This document shows positions 18,082 through 27,026 of a stretch of 57,132 nt of DNA, piece after piece. The notes beneath the pieces are model-generated. The model did not search any database. It was not told the DNA's origin and saw nothing but the letters and a program-made list of their open reading frames with translations. Numbering within the stretch: the first letter of the stretch is position 1; the number at the start of each line of letters is the position of its first letter. Origin of the DNA: an uncultured Bdellovibrionales bacterium (GTDB taxonomy: Bacteria > Bdellovibrionota > Bdellovibrionia > Bdellovibrionales > UBA1609); assembly GCA_938001965.1 (NCBI GenBank), contig CALLBC010000079.1:1-57132 (forward strand), in the 5' to 3' direction. Both the position numbers and the translations under genes were made by a program.

Positions 18082-19983
18082 CTAATAATTATTCATTTCT
18101 TCAAGCTGAAGAATATACAAGCGAGCTGTAGTTTTGGCCGTTTTAATTATTTCATTTACTAAATTAGCATCTAATGGGGCTTGGTTAATAATATCTTCAA
18201 TCGGCGAAGTTATATTCTCATCTTCATGAGTTGCATGATGAGTTAAAAATGTTAGCTGATCATTTGCTAAACCAAGCTGAGTGCCAATTTGCTCCTTCCA
18301 TTTGTGACATACTTTAGAGCTAAGGCCTTCAATAATATACATGGCTCCAAGCATACAAAATGGATTACTCTTTGAAGCCTCTTGCAGCATATAAGCATTC
18401 AAAGCTTCAGAGCCAATATTTCTAGGTGCATTTTCAATATCAGATAAATGACCACCAATACTTACATAGTCATTATCTAGCTGATTGTAGTCTTTATGTC
18501 CATATAAAGCATGTTTAAATGCAAAAGATCTAAAGCTAAAGTACTCCTTACCAATATTAGAAATCATCCTAGCAATCCAAGCATTACCTTCAATAACTTG
18601 TGGCCTTAAGTTAAGTAGTAATTTTTTATAAGATTCTAAATCAAACTGAGATTTGTTAAGCTTATTAACTATACTGACATTGTTAAGTCTAGTTTCAAAA
18701 TCAATCCAAATAGATCCTAAGTTTCTAACTAGTTTTTCAGTAAGCTGAGTGTTTGAGAATTCTTTACTGAATTGTGGTGCTGCAAGTGTTTTATGTGACG
18801 ACTGAATATTAATAATACTACTTTCATCACTGTGCTGACTATCAACAACTGTGCAAAGCATATATGATGAAATAAACCTTCCACTTTCTGGAACTTGGCA
18901 TAGTATTTTACTCCCAACTTTTAAGTCTTTAGTTTTTAAAAATTCATCTAACATAATAAATATGGATGCAGCTCCCGTATTGCCACGCTCATATAAATTT
19001 GTGTACCACTTTTCTTCAGGTATATGCAGCCCAGCTTTAGTCATAAAATCATGAATTTTTGATTTGAAAAAATGAGATGAATAATGGCAGACCATCCAAT
19101 CTAGTTCATCTAAATTTATTTTATTAGTTTCCACAAGATCAACAAAATGCTTAACTCCAATTTTAACAACATTGTCTAACATTTTAATATCTTGTTTTAG
19201 GTTAAAATGACCTTTGTCTACTGATTCTAGTTCATTTTTTTCAGTGGACCATGTTGAGCTAATTTCACCGGTTTCTTTATTTTTTTCACCACCAAGGTAC
19301 ATACAGGTATCAAATTGATTGGCATGAGAGCGAATATCCACCCACTCAATTTTTAAACTTTTACCATTTGGTTTTGGCTTATCCTGCATAATTACTGCCC
19401 CTGCTCCGTCACTTAACATCCATCTTAAAAAATCTGTGTCAAAGCCAACCCCTTTTTCTTTTACTCCTTTTTGTGCATTATACCTAGTATTTCTAAAAGT
19501 ACGCGATACAAACTCACTCCCCACGGCTGTAGCAGTTTCCTTTGAGCCTGTTTGTACTTGCATAAATGCATTTTTAATGGCCATCATAGAACTAGAACAA
19601 ATTCCATGGGCAGTATTTACTTCCATGACTGGTCCTCCTAGTTCTCCATGCACCATACTTCCATGACCTGGAGCAATCACATCGCCCACAGTTGTGCTTG
19701 CTGATAACAACTGTAAATCATTAAGGTCTATTGGTGAGTCTTCTAAAGCGTTTAAAATTGCATTTTTAGCCATCTCTGCATTGGTATGAGTCATATTATG
19801 ATTTTTATCAATAGCGTAATGCCTAAACTTAATCTGATTAGATTTTAATATTCTTTTTTTAGACTTCGAGGGTTTGTCATTAATATAACCTAAGTACTCT
19901 TCGATTTCATCATTTGAAATTGCAGGTCCTGGCAAGTACCTACCTGTTCCAGTTATATAAACGTCTTTAATTTTTTTATACAT
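18082..19983 (-). CDS. Ketosynthase III-like enzyme (StlD/DarB-like) fused to a heme-oxygenase-like domain
   Basis: 633 residues. Residues 1-385 are a KAS III thiolase fold with the expected triad: C129 in HGICSSS, a histidine in VCHYSSH (H300 or H304) and N335 in ERGNTGAAS. The N-terminal part (YLGYINDKPSKSKKRIL) resembles StlD/DarB ketosynthases of dialkylresorcinol and stilbene pathways. Residues 410-630 are helical and resemble the heme-oxygenase-like/diiron group: E465, H491, E535, E552 and the cluster HHATHEDE at 582-589 are candidate metal ligands. Many DarB-type proteins may share this length, so the fusion could be ancestral. The GH3 gene follows. The product is unknown. Confidence 0.75.
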   Translation of the reverse strand: MYKKIKDVYITGTGRYLPGPAISNDEIEEYLGYINDKPSKSKKRILKSNQIKFRHYAIDKNHNMTHTNAEMAKNAILNALEDSPIDLNDLQLLSASTTVGDVIAPGHGSMVHGELGGPVMEVNTAHGICSSSMMAIKNAFMQVQTGSKETATAVGSEFVSRTFRNTRYNAQKGVKEKGVGFDTDFLRWMLSDGAGAVIMQDKPKPNGKSLKIEWVDIRSHANQFDTCMYLGGEKNKETGEISSTWSTEKNELESVDKGHFNLKQDIKMLDNVVKIGVKHFVDLVETNKINLDELDWMVCHYSSHFFKSKIHDFMTKAGLHIPEEKWYTNLYERGNTGAASIFIMLDEFLKTKDLKVGSKILCQVPESGRFISSYMLCTVVDSQHSDESSIINIQSSHKTLAAPQFSKEFSNTQLTEKLVRNLGSIWIDFETRLNNVSIVNKLNKSQFDLESYKKLLLNLRPQVIEGNAWIARMISNIGKEYFSFRSFAFKHALYGHKDYNQLDNDYVSIGGHLSDIENAPRNIGSEALNAYMLQEASKSNPFCMLGAMYIIEGLSSKVCHKWKEQIGTQLGLANDQLTFLTHHATHEDENITSPIEDIINQAPLDANLVNEIIKTAKTTARLYILQLEEMNNY

Positions 19984-20174
19984 TTGAAATATCCTTTGCC
20001 TGCTTAAGCAAGCTTTTAATCTTAATAAAAATAAAAAATAAAAAATTTTGTTAATATAATGCTTAATACAAAAATAATTTTATTCGATAAAATTTTTACG
20101 TACCTACTAGACCCTAATACGTCTTTCCGAAAATATTTTACCCAATATATAATTTCCTTAACGAAATCTGCCTT

Positions 20175-20294
20175 TCAAACAAGTAGTTCTGAAAAATTTA
20201 ATGTTGCTAGAATTAATAAAAAAAATAATGTGGACGCCAAACTTAATGTGGGCACAAATATTAATCCAAAATAATTTTTTGAGATTATCATCAT
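20175..20294 (-). CDS. Possible 39-residue membrane or signal-like peptide
   Basis: Opens with ATGATG directly after GGAGAG (20295-20300), a good Shine-Dalgarno for the second ATG. The peptide starts MMIISKNYFGLIF and is mostly hydrophobic, then ends FSELLV and a TGA. It lies about 190 bp upstream of, and in the same direction as, the ketosynthase fusion. It could be a small membrane protein or a leader. Evidence is the ribosome site and composition only. Confidence 0.35.
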   Translation of the reverse strand: MMIISKNYFGLIFVPTLSLASTLFFLLILATLNFSELLV

Positions 20295-20403
20295 CTCTCC
20301 TTTTTGGTTAACCGCTTAATTGCTGACTTGATAAATACAACGATTGGCAATTAATTAAATTGACGTAGATTATTAAATGATTTTGTTTTTGAAGGTAAAA
20401 AAA

Positions 20404-20417
20404 TTGATCTACATTAA
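20404..20417. promoter_or_regulatory. CRP/FNR-type box candidate in the 20295-20641 gap
   Basis: TTGATCTACATTAA differs by one base from TTGAT-N4-ATCAA, the FNR/CRP-family consensus. It lies about 225 bp before the 20642 gene and about 110 bp before the 20294 peptide. A related partial motif (TTGACGTAGAT) lies about 45 bp away. Nothing else is evident in this AT-rich gap. Confidence 0.3.
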
Positions 20418-20641
20418 GAATATCCTCTCTATACTTATTTGTTTGGACCTAACACTTTTTTTAGATCAAGAATGAGCAAAGAAATATTTTAAATCGGTAT
20501 GTATATTGCTTTTTAAATGGGTATAAAGCCTCAAAGCTAAATAAACTCTAGATCACTGGATTTACTAGCTTTTAGGTGACATTTTTAGTCACTATTTTTG
20601 AGAGTTAATCACTAAACTATTGCTGTAGAGGGAATTAAGAA

Positions 20642-21787
20642 TTGAGTCAAAATACACTAAACAAATACAAATTTGAACCCCTAGAGAAGCCGGTAGTTAA
20701 GGCCCCTCCAGCTCCCAAACAAGAGCGTTGGTCTCAGCTTGATTTGGCCCGTGGCATAGCTATAACACTTATGATTCTAAGCCACTCTGTTAAGGGCTTA
20801 CTGGCACAATCAATGATTCCTGATTGGGGATTAGTGCCAATACACTTATTCACTAAGTTTTCCTCAAGTCTATTTATTATTGTATTTGGCGTAGGTCTAT
20901 CACTTTACTTTTTACCCCATGTGAGAACTAAAACTTGGCGCAAAAAAAGATCTTGGATGATCATGCGCGGAATCGAATTAATGTTTTGGTACAAAATATT
21001 AACTGTGGTTCAAATGTTTCAATTTTACCCTCAAGCCACCATCATTGATACTTTGTGGTTTAAACGAATGCCCGACTTTGTTGAAATATTAAGTTTCTAC
21101 TCCATAGCTTTAATATGGCTACCTTTTGCATTACCAAAGTGGGTCAATTTAAATACCATTAAAAAAATAACTGTTATTGGGTCTACGTTATTTGTTGGCC
21201 AATGGCTACATCATCATTTTGATTTTTTTGGCATAGCTCCCCTTAAGGCTATTCTCGTTGAAGAAAAAGGCTTTTTTACTTTTGGACAATTCCAACGTGG
21301 AGCACTTATCTTCCTAGGTTTATTCATTGGGGATATTTATAAAAAATTAAAATCTAAACCGGAATGGGCTTCTGCTCTTCCAATGGCTTGTGCAGTTATT
21401 GGCTCCACCTTATTATCCACATTTTATATGTTAAATGCAGGCGAAGTTATGAAAGCTCTTCATAAGATTGCTGCTAATATTGGGAAACACCCTTTTGATA
21501 TAAACTTTCTTTGTTTTAGTTTAGGTGGCGCACTATTAATCCTTGGTATTTGTTTATTATCTAGTAAAAAATGGCAAAAATGGATGAGACCAATATCTTA
21601 CTTAGGTCAATATTCTCTAAATGCATTTATTTTACATATTTTTGTTATCTTTTACTTTTATAGGTACAGCTTTAGCTTACACCGTAATGTAAGTTACCCA
21701 CAAAGCTTAGGTCTAGCTATTGCTTGTGTTGCTTCCGTCATATTAATCTTATATGCTTGGAACAAACTAAAAGAGGCTCTCAAGTAA
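20642..21787 (+). CDS. DUF1624/HGSNAT-like membrane acyltransferase
   Basis: 381 residues with about ten membrane segments. The start of the membrane region, QLDLARGIAITLMILSH, is the signature of the DUF1624 / heparan-alpha-glucosaminide acetyltransferase-like group, related to OpgC and acyltransferase 3 proteins that transfer acyl groups across the membrane. A Pro/Ala/Lys-rich cytoplasmic N-terminus of about 30 residues precedes it. The start is TTG at 20642, with GAGGGAA upstream. The stop overlaps the next gene's ATG (TAATG), suggesting joint action on the envelope. Confidence 0.75.
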   Translation: MSQNTLNKYKFEPLEKPVVKAPPAPKQERWSQLDLARGIAITLMILSHSVKGLLAQSMIPDWGLVPIHLFTKFSSSLFIIVFGVGLSLYFLPHVRTKTWRKKRSWMIMRGIELMFWYKILTVVQMFQFYPQATIIDTLWFKRMPDFVEILSFYSIALIWLPFALPKWVNLNTIKKITVIGSTLFVGQWLHHHFDFFGIAPLKAILVEEKGFFTFGQFQRGALIFLGLFIGDIYKKLKSKPEWASALPMACAVIGSTLLSTFYMLNAGEVMKALHKIAANIGKHPFDINFLCFSLGGALLILGICLLSSKKWQKWMRPISYLGQYSLNAFILHIFVIFYFYRYSFSLHRNVSYPQSLGLAIACVASVILILYAWNKLKEALK

Positions 21788-22845
21788 TGCTACTAAAAAT
21801 ATCTGTTTTAATATCTTCACTATTAATTATCTCATGCAGTTCATCCACCCCCTCAAAACCTAAAGTCACACCTCAGTGGGTGGGACAAGTTGAAACGCAA
21901 GTTAAACTACTGGATAAAAACAACACCACTGACTTTGGGGTTTATATCAAAAGGCTCAGTGACCAAAGTAGCTTTTCTTATAATGCTGACAACTACTGGT
22001 ACCTCAGTTCCACAGTTAAAATCCCTGTGGCTATTGCCCTTCTAAAATTAGTTGATCAAAACAAGTTAAATCTTTTTGAAAAAGTAACAATATTAAAAAA
22101 ACATTACCGAGACGGTGCTGGACCAACTAACTGGATCAAGCCTGGAAAAAAAGTAACCTATAAGTATTTATTAGATAAAATGTTAATTTACAGTGACAAT
22201 GCCGCCACAGATTTAATTATAAAAAGAGTAGGAATTGATAGCGTAAATGATTATGTAAAAAAATATGCCGATGGAAGAGGCTTTGGCCCCATAACCAGCC
22301 TGCTTGATGTTAGAAAAATTGCCTACTCGGAGTTCCACCCAAAAGCCAAAGATCTCTCTAACCTAGATTACTTTGAAGTTAAAAAACAAAAAAGCCCTAC
22401 TAAAAAAATAGACAAGCTCGCTCAACTTTTAAATGTAAAGCGTAAGGATTTATTAATACAGGATATGGATACTGGCTTTAACAAATACTACTCTAAAAAA
22501 TGGAATTCAGCCCCACTAACTAGTTTTGCACATCTTTTAGAAAAAATTATTAATGGAAAAGTGCTTAGCCCTAAATCTACAGCCTTACTTAAAGATGTTC
22601 TTATAAAGGTTAAAACTGGTAAAAAAAGAATTCGCAAGGGCTTAGCTAAAAATATTTACTTTGCTCATAAGACAGGAACGCAGCACAAACAGGCCTGTGA
22701 CATGGGTTTTGCTGGAAACAAAGCTGATCAAAAAGAACAACTGCTTATATTAGTATGCACTAAGAACTGGAAAAAACTATCCCAAGCTGAAAAGGTTATG
22801 GCTGAAATCAGTAAGATCATCACTAAACAAAAATTACTGCTTTAA
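21787..22845 (+). CDS. Class A beta-lactamase-like serine hydrolase lipoprotein
   Basis: 352 residues with lipobox LIISC (C17). The penicillin-recognising motifs are clear: S75-T-V-K78 (SxxK), S136-D-N (SDN loop) and a KTG box in AHKTGTQ near residue 300. No obvious Glu166-type residue can be placed, so it may be a peptidoglycan enzyme or a penicillin-binding relative rather than a resistance enzyme. The region between SDN and KTG carries a Lys-rich insert. It is translationally coupled to the preceding membrane acyltransferase. Confidence 0.8.
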   Translation: MLLKISVLISSLLIISCSSSTPSKPKVTPQWVGQVETQVKLLDKNNTTDFGVYIKRLSDQSSFSYNADNYWYLSSTVKIPVAIALLKLVDQNKLNLFEKVTILKKHYRDGAGPTNWIKPGKKVTYKYLLDKMLIYSDNAATDLIIKRVGIDSVNDYVKKYADGRGFGPITSLLDVRKIAYSEFHPKAKDLSNLDYFEVKKQKSPTKKIDKLAQLLNVKRKDLLIQDMDTGFNKYYSKKWNSAPLTSFAHLLEKIINGKVLSPKSTALLKDVLIKVKTGKKRIRKGLAKNIYFAHKTGTQHKQACDMGFAGNKADQKEQLLILVCTKNWKKLSQAEKVMAEISKIITKQKLLL

Positions 22846-22935
22846 TAATATTAAATTCTTAACAAGCCCTAAATATATATTGTCTCTTATAAATAAACTG
22901 TTACTCTTTTTGTATTGTTTTTTTAGGAGACCTTT

Positions 22936-23316
22936 ATGATTAAAGCCATTGTAACACTATTAAGTTTAATAATTTTATCATCCTGCGCCAGTAGTCACCA
23001 AGATGTGAGACCAGGAGTAAATAACCAACACTCTGTCACTGTGCAAACAGAATCTAAGCAAAAGGGAGCTCGTGAAGCCCTTACACAAGCCAATAACTAT
23101 TGTAAGAGTTTAAATAAACATGCAGCTATTGTTTCAGAAGATCATACATTCAGTAACCCAGACATGGATGAGCAAACCTACAATAACAGCCAAAAAATTA
23201 AAGATGTAGCCACAGTTTTACTGGGCGGCTCGGGAAAGGCTAACAGAGCTAACCATGCCGCCAGCCAGGCTCTTGGTAAATCTTACACAACTAAAATGAC
23301 CTTCCAATGTAACTAA
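22936..23316 (+). CDS. Small lipoprotein of unknown function
   Basis: 126 residues with lipobox LSSC (C17) after AGGAGA upstream. The mature part is polar, with two cysteines (NNYCKSLNK and a terminal FQCN) and an Asn/Ala-rich helix (GKANRANHAASQALGKS). The 'A-x-x-x-C-x-x-x-x-K, terminal F-x-C' arrangement resembles small envelope lipoproteins of the DUF4156/YbjP sort, which I cannot confirm. Confidence 0.65.
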   Translation: MIKAIVTLLSLIILSSCASSHQDVRPGVNNQHSVTVQTESKQKGAREALTQANNYCKSLNKHAAIVSEDHTFSNPDMDEQTYNNSQKIKDVATVLLGGSGKANRANHAASQALGKSYTTKMTFQCN

Positions 23317-23337
23317 ATTATAAGTAGTACCAAGTTC

Positions 23338-23459
23338 ATTAAATCATTCTTCAAATTTATTGTTTGTGTATTTCACAAAGTGCTCTGGACAGCTCGCCTT
23401 CGGCGAAAACTGCGCGCTTTATAAAATATACAAACAATAAATTTGAAGAATGATTTAAT
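23338..23459. repeat. Foldback element A: 43-bp inverted arms around a GC-rich loop
   Basis: Arms 23338-23380 and 23417-23459 are inverted copies with 3 mismatches. They are AT-rich, while the 36-bp loop is GC-richer and holds an inner hairpin CGCC-TTC-GGCG. It lies just after the 22936 gene and could end its transcript, but it is far longer than an intrinsic terminator and has no single U tract. No transposase or target duplication is seen. Confidence 0.85.
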
Positions 23460-23593
23460 AAAATTACTGTAAATACATATATTTATCATATATAGTTTTT
23501 GCCTATGATAAGTACTGCCGCTATTTATTTTAGTTAATACATAATTATTGTTACAAATACTCCAACAAGAAGAACTTTAAAAAGGAGTATAAA

Positions 23594-23962
23594 ATGAAAT
23601 TATTATTAACAAGCCTATTAATACTAGTAGCAACAACTATGACGGCTAACGCATCTGAAACTTTCACTAAAGAAATTTCAGCAAAAACTCAACTATACAC
23701 TGGTTCAGTTACAGATGTGGCCATATACATTGACTTAGAGTTAAAAGAGGGAGCTATTAAAGCCTGTGGATCAGCTGAAAACATTGTTGGCTTAAAAGAA
23801 TATAAAATAAATATTAGTTTAGCAGGTGCCGGTAGTTCAAACAGTGGCCCAAGCACAATCAGCCTAAATTTAAAATCAGACAACAACTATGAAGCGCCAT
23901 TGGCCTATGGGGTAGCTTACCCAGCTGGCTCTGCAACTGCTATTGTTGAGTGTAAAAATTAA
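23594..23962 (+). CDS. Small secreted protein of unknown function
   Basis: 122 residues with a signal peptide (about 1-20, ending TANA) and AAAGGAG upstream. The mature part is predicted beta-rich, with two cysteines (KACGSAE and a terminal VECKN). It broadly resembles the 15281 protein in size, signal peptide and cysteine ending, but I cannot claim homology. A strong terminator follows. Confidence 0.65.
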   Translation: MKLLLTSLLILVATTMTANASETFTKEISAKTQLYTGSVTDVAIYIDLELKEGAIKACGSAENIVGLKEYKINISLAGAGSSNSGPSTISLNLKSDNNYEAPLAYGVAYPAGSATAIVECKN

Positions 23963-23969
23963 TTATTAC

Positions 23970-23992
23970 TTACAGGCCCTCTGGGCCTGTAA
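23970..23992 (+). terminator. Intrinsic terminator
   Basis: TTACAGGCCC-TCT-GGGCCTGTAA, a 10-bp perfect stem, followed by AAATTTTA. It lies between the convergent 23594 gene and tpiA and may serve both. Confidence 0.75.
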
Positions 23993-24030
23993 AATTTTAT
24001 TTTTTGAAATATAAATAAATTGAAAGACGA

Positions 24031-24774
24031 CTACCCTACAGAGTTTTTATAAATACTGATAAAGCTGTCCGCTTTTAAACTAGCTCCACCAATTAAAAAG
24101 CCGTCCACGTTTTTTACTTTTGATAACTCAGATGCACTTTCTGGCTTAACACTTCCGCCATACAGTAATTGTGTATTGTTAGAATACTCTTGGCTAAATC
24201 GACTAGCAATTTTTTCTCTTAAAAAATTATGAACTTCATCCACTTGCGTAGGACCGGCCACCTTACCTGTGCCAATGGCCCAAACTGGCTCATAGGCAAT
24301 AGTAATACTATCCGAAGCGGTCACATGCTTTAAAGCAGCTTTTAATTGCACGTCTAGGACATCAAAGGTTTTACCAGATTCACGTTGCTCTAGTGTTTCA
24401 CCAATACAAATCATGGGCTTAATGCCTTTATTTAAAGACAACTTCACCTTCGCGCTCACATCTTCATCCGTTTCACCAAATAAAGTTCTGCGCTCACTAT
24501 GGCCAATTAAAACATAATTACAATTTAACTCTTTAATATGGTTAATAGAGGTCTCACCAGTATAAGCTCCAGACTCTTGTGATGAAATATTTTGACAACC
24601 TAGGTTAACCTTACTTCCAGACAAAGAACCACTGGCACTGTCTAAAGAGACAGTGGGCGGAAAAACAATAAACTTAGACTGATCTAAGTTCGCTGTTTCA
24701 CTCACTAGGCTTATTAAAAACTCTTTAGTTTCTTTTGGTGATTTGTTTAATTTCCAATTGCCTGCACATATCAT
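24031..24774 (-). CDS. tpiA: Triosephosphate isomerase
   Basis: Interconverts dihydroxyacetone phosphate and glyceraldehyde 3-phosphate. 247 residues: AGNWKLNK with the catalytic lysine, IGHSERR with the catalytic histidine, YEPVWAIGTGK with the catalytic glutamate and YGGSVKPES for phosphate binding. It begins 3 bp after pgk and is the third glycolytic gene of the gap-pgk-tpiA run. Confidence 0.97.
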   Translation of the reverse strand: MICAGNWKLNKSPKETKEFLISLVSETANLDQSKFIVFPPTVSLDSASGSLSGSKVNLGCQNISSQESGAYTGETSINHIKELNCNYVLIGHSERRTLFGETDEDVSAKVKLSLNKGIKPMICIGETLEQRESGKTFDVLDVQLKAALKHVTASDSITIAYEPVWAIGTGKVAGPTQVDEVHNFLREKIASRFSQEYSNNTQLLYGGSVKPESASELSKVKNVDGFLIGGASLKADSFISIYKNSVG

Positions 24775-24777
24775 AAT

Positions 24778-26004
24778 TTAAACCTCTTGTGGCTCTGAAC
24801 TCATTGGTGGTTTTAAAGCTTCAATCCCTGGCAAACGTATACCCTGTAAGTACTCAAGACTTGCACCACCGCCGGTAGAAATATGAGACATCTTATCGGC
24901 AAAACCAGAGGCATGAGCTGCTGATGCGGAATCCCCGCCACCAACAATATTAAAACCATTATTACTTGCTAAGCTTTCAGCAATAGCAAAGGTGCCCTTT
25001 TCGCAGTTTTGCTTTTCAAAAACTCCCATTGGACCATTCCAAAAACACATCTTAGAGGTTTTTAAAACCTCTTGATAAAGCTTTATAGTTTTAGAACCAA
25101 TATCTAAAGCCATCATATCATTAGGAATAATTTGAATGGTTTTTACACTGGATGTGTCAGTAAAACTTTTACTAACAACATGATCGATGGGTAAGTAAAT
25201 ATTTTTTTCACGAACTTTTAAACGGTCAACTAACTTACGGGCAAAATTTAATTTATCTTTTTCAACTAAAGAGGTCCCAGTGGGCTGATTATCCGCAGCT
25301 AAAAAAGTATAAGCCATGGCCCCACCAATAATAAAGCTATCTACTTGATCAATTAATTTTTCAATTACGCCAATTTTATCACTGATTTTTGCACCACCAA
25401 GAACGGCCACAAAGGGTTTATCCGGCTTAGTTAACATTTTATTTAGCACGTCAGTTTCTTTTTTAATTAAAAAACCATAGGCGCGATTTTTTGGCTTTAC
25501 CGACTTGGCCAAACCAACAATACTGGCATGAGCCCTATGACTGGCTCCAAAAGCATCATTAATATAAATATCTATATATTCAGAAATTGAATTTACTAGG
25601 CCATCACCGTTTTTAGTTTCATCAGGGTGAAAACGTAAGTTCTCCAGCATAATTAATTGATTTGGCTTTAAAGAGCGGAGCAAAGCCTTTGGAGCTTCGC
25701 CATCTGGCTCTTCAATAAGAATAACTTCAATATTTAATAAATCACCCAGGCGTTTTGCCACAGGCTCTAAGCTTAAAGTTTTTTTATGCTCATCAGTCTT
25801 TGGACGCCCCATATGAGAAGAAACAACAAGCTTTGCCCCCTTTTCAAGGCAGTACTTTATGGTGGGTAACGCCGCCTGAAGACGAGTCTCATCTGAGATC
25901 TCACCTTTATGCATAGGCAAATTCAAATCGAGCCTTAAAAAGACACGCTGGTCTTTTAATTCTAGTTCTTCAATAAATTTGGCACCTTTTAGCTGATTAG
26001 ACAC
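24778..26004 (-). CDS. pgk: Phosphoglycerate kinase
   Basis: Transfers phosphate between 1,3-bisphosphoglycerate and ADP. 408 residues with RLDLNLPM, SSHMGRP, LENLRFHPDE, VLGGAKISDKI, WNGPMGVFE and the nucleotide motif GGGDSASA. The start codon is GTG at 26004, with AAAGG upstream. It lies 2 bp after gap and 3 bp before tpiA. A C-terminal extension of about 10 residues (SSEPQEV) is slightly unusual. Confidence 0.97.
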   Translation of the reverse strand: MSNQLKGAKFIEELELKDQRVFLRLDLNLPMHKGEISDETRLQAALPTIKYCLEKGAKLVVSSHMGRPKTDEHKKTLSLEPVAKRLGDLLNIEVILIEEPDGEAPKALLRSLKPNQLIMLENLRFHPDETKNGDGLVNSISEYIDIYINDAFGASHRAHASIVGLAKSVKPKNRAYGFLIKKETDVLNKMLTKPDKPFVAVLGGAKISDKIGVIEKLIDQVDSFIIGGAMAYTFLAADNQPTGTSLVEKDKLNFARKLVDRLKVREKNIYLPIDHVVSKSFTDTSSVKTIQIIPNDMMALDIGSKTIKLYQEVLKTSKMCFWNGPMGVFEKQNCEKGTFAIAESLASNNGFNIVGGGDSASAAHASGFADKMSHISTGGGASLEYLQGIRLPGIEALKPPMSSEPQEV

Positions 26005-26006
26005 TC

Positions 26007-27011
26007 TTACAAACCTTTGTGCTGCATATACTTAGCTAAATCAATCATACGACTAGAGAATCCCATTTCATTATCATACCAAGAAAACACTTTTAACATT
26101 TTAGGACCCATTGTCATAGTACTTGGAATATCAATAATTGAACTATATTGATCACCAACAAAATCAGTACTTACTAATGGAGCCTCTTCACAACGAAGAA
26201 CCCCTTTAAAATTTGTATTGGCTGCTTCTTTTAAAGCATTATTAATTTTATCAACATCCACGTCCTCTTTAACTTGCGCTACAAGATCAACTAAACTTAC
26301 ATTTGGAGTAGGAACACGCACTGCTAGGCCATTAATTTTTCCATCTAACTCAGGTAATACTTTACCCACGGCTTTTGCGGCCCCTGTTGTGGTTGGAATC
26401 ATTGATACAGCCGCGGCTCTAGCACGACGCATATCTTTATGTGAACTATCCAGTATTCTTTGATCATTAGTATAAGAATGCACAGTGGTCATGAAAGCGT
26501 TTTCAATACCAAAGTTATCGTTAATTACTTTTGCAAGCGGGGCTAAACAGTTTGTTGTACAAGAGGCATTACTTAAAATATCTTGAGTCTCTGGGTTATA
26601 ATCTTCGTGATTAATTCCGTAAACAATTGTTAAATCAGCACCTGGTGCCGGCGCAGACACTAAAACTTTCTTGGCTCCTGCTTGCTTATGCTTTAGTAGG
26701 TCTTCTTTTTGCTTGAAAACTCCTGTGCATTCAAGAACCACATCCACACCCCACTCTTTCCATGGAATATTCGCAGGATCTCTTTCTCGTGAAAACTTTA
26801 TTTTTTTACCAGCAACAGTCATGAAATCTTCACCAGCAACCACTTCATTTTTATATTTTCCGTGAGTGCTATCATACTTTAAAAGATGGGCGGCATCTTT
26901 TGGTGCCGACAAATTGTTTATTCCAACAATATCTAACTCTTCAAAACCAGCACGAAATAAAATCCTACCAATTCGACCAAAACCATTTATACCTACTTTT
27001 AATTTTGCCAT
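26007..27011 (-). CDS. gap: Glyceraldehyde-3-phosphate dehydrogenase
   Basis: NAD-dependent glycolytic enzyme of 334 residues. GINGFGRIGR opens the Rossmann fold, the catalytic cysteine lies in SNASCTTNCLAP, and SWYDNEMGFS closes the protein. The S-loop has no evident change. It heads the three-gene glycolytic run; AGGGAAGG precedes the ATG. The tatD gene lies 15 bp upstream, so transcription may come through from tmk-holB-tatD. Confidence 0.97.
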   Translation of the reverse strand: MAKLKVGINGFGRIGRILFRAGFEELDIVGINNLSAPKDAAHLLKYDSTHGKYKNEVVAGEDFMTVAGKKIKFSRERDPANIPWKEWGVDVVLECTGVFKQKEDLLKHKQAGAKKVLVSAPAPGADLTIVYGINHEDYNPETQDILSNASCTTNCLAPLAKVINDNFGIENAFMTTVHSYTNDQRILDSSHKDMRRARAAAVSMIPTTTGAAKAVGKVLPELDGKINGLAVRVPTPNVSLVDLVAQVKEDVDVDKINNALKEAANTNFKGVLRCEEAPLVSTDFVGDQYSSIIDIPSTMTMGPKMLKVFSWYDNEMGFSSRMIDLAKYMQHKGL

Positions 27012-27026
27012 AGCCTTCCCTATTTT

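Noticed and set aside
20059-20274. 71-residue plus-strand open frame in the gap before 20642
   Set aside because: No ribosome site, AT-driven composition, and the opposite strand has a better-supported small frame.
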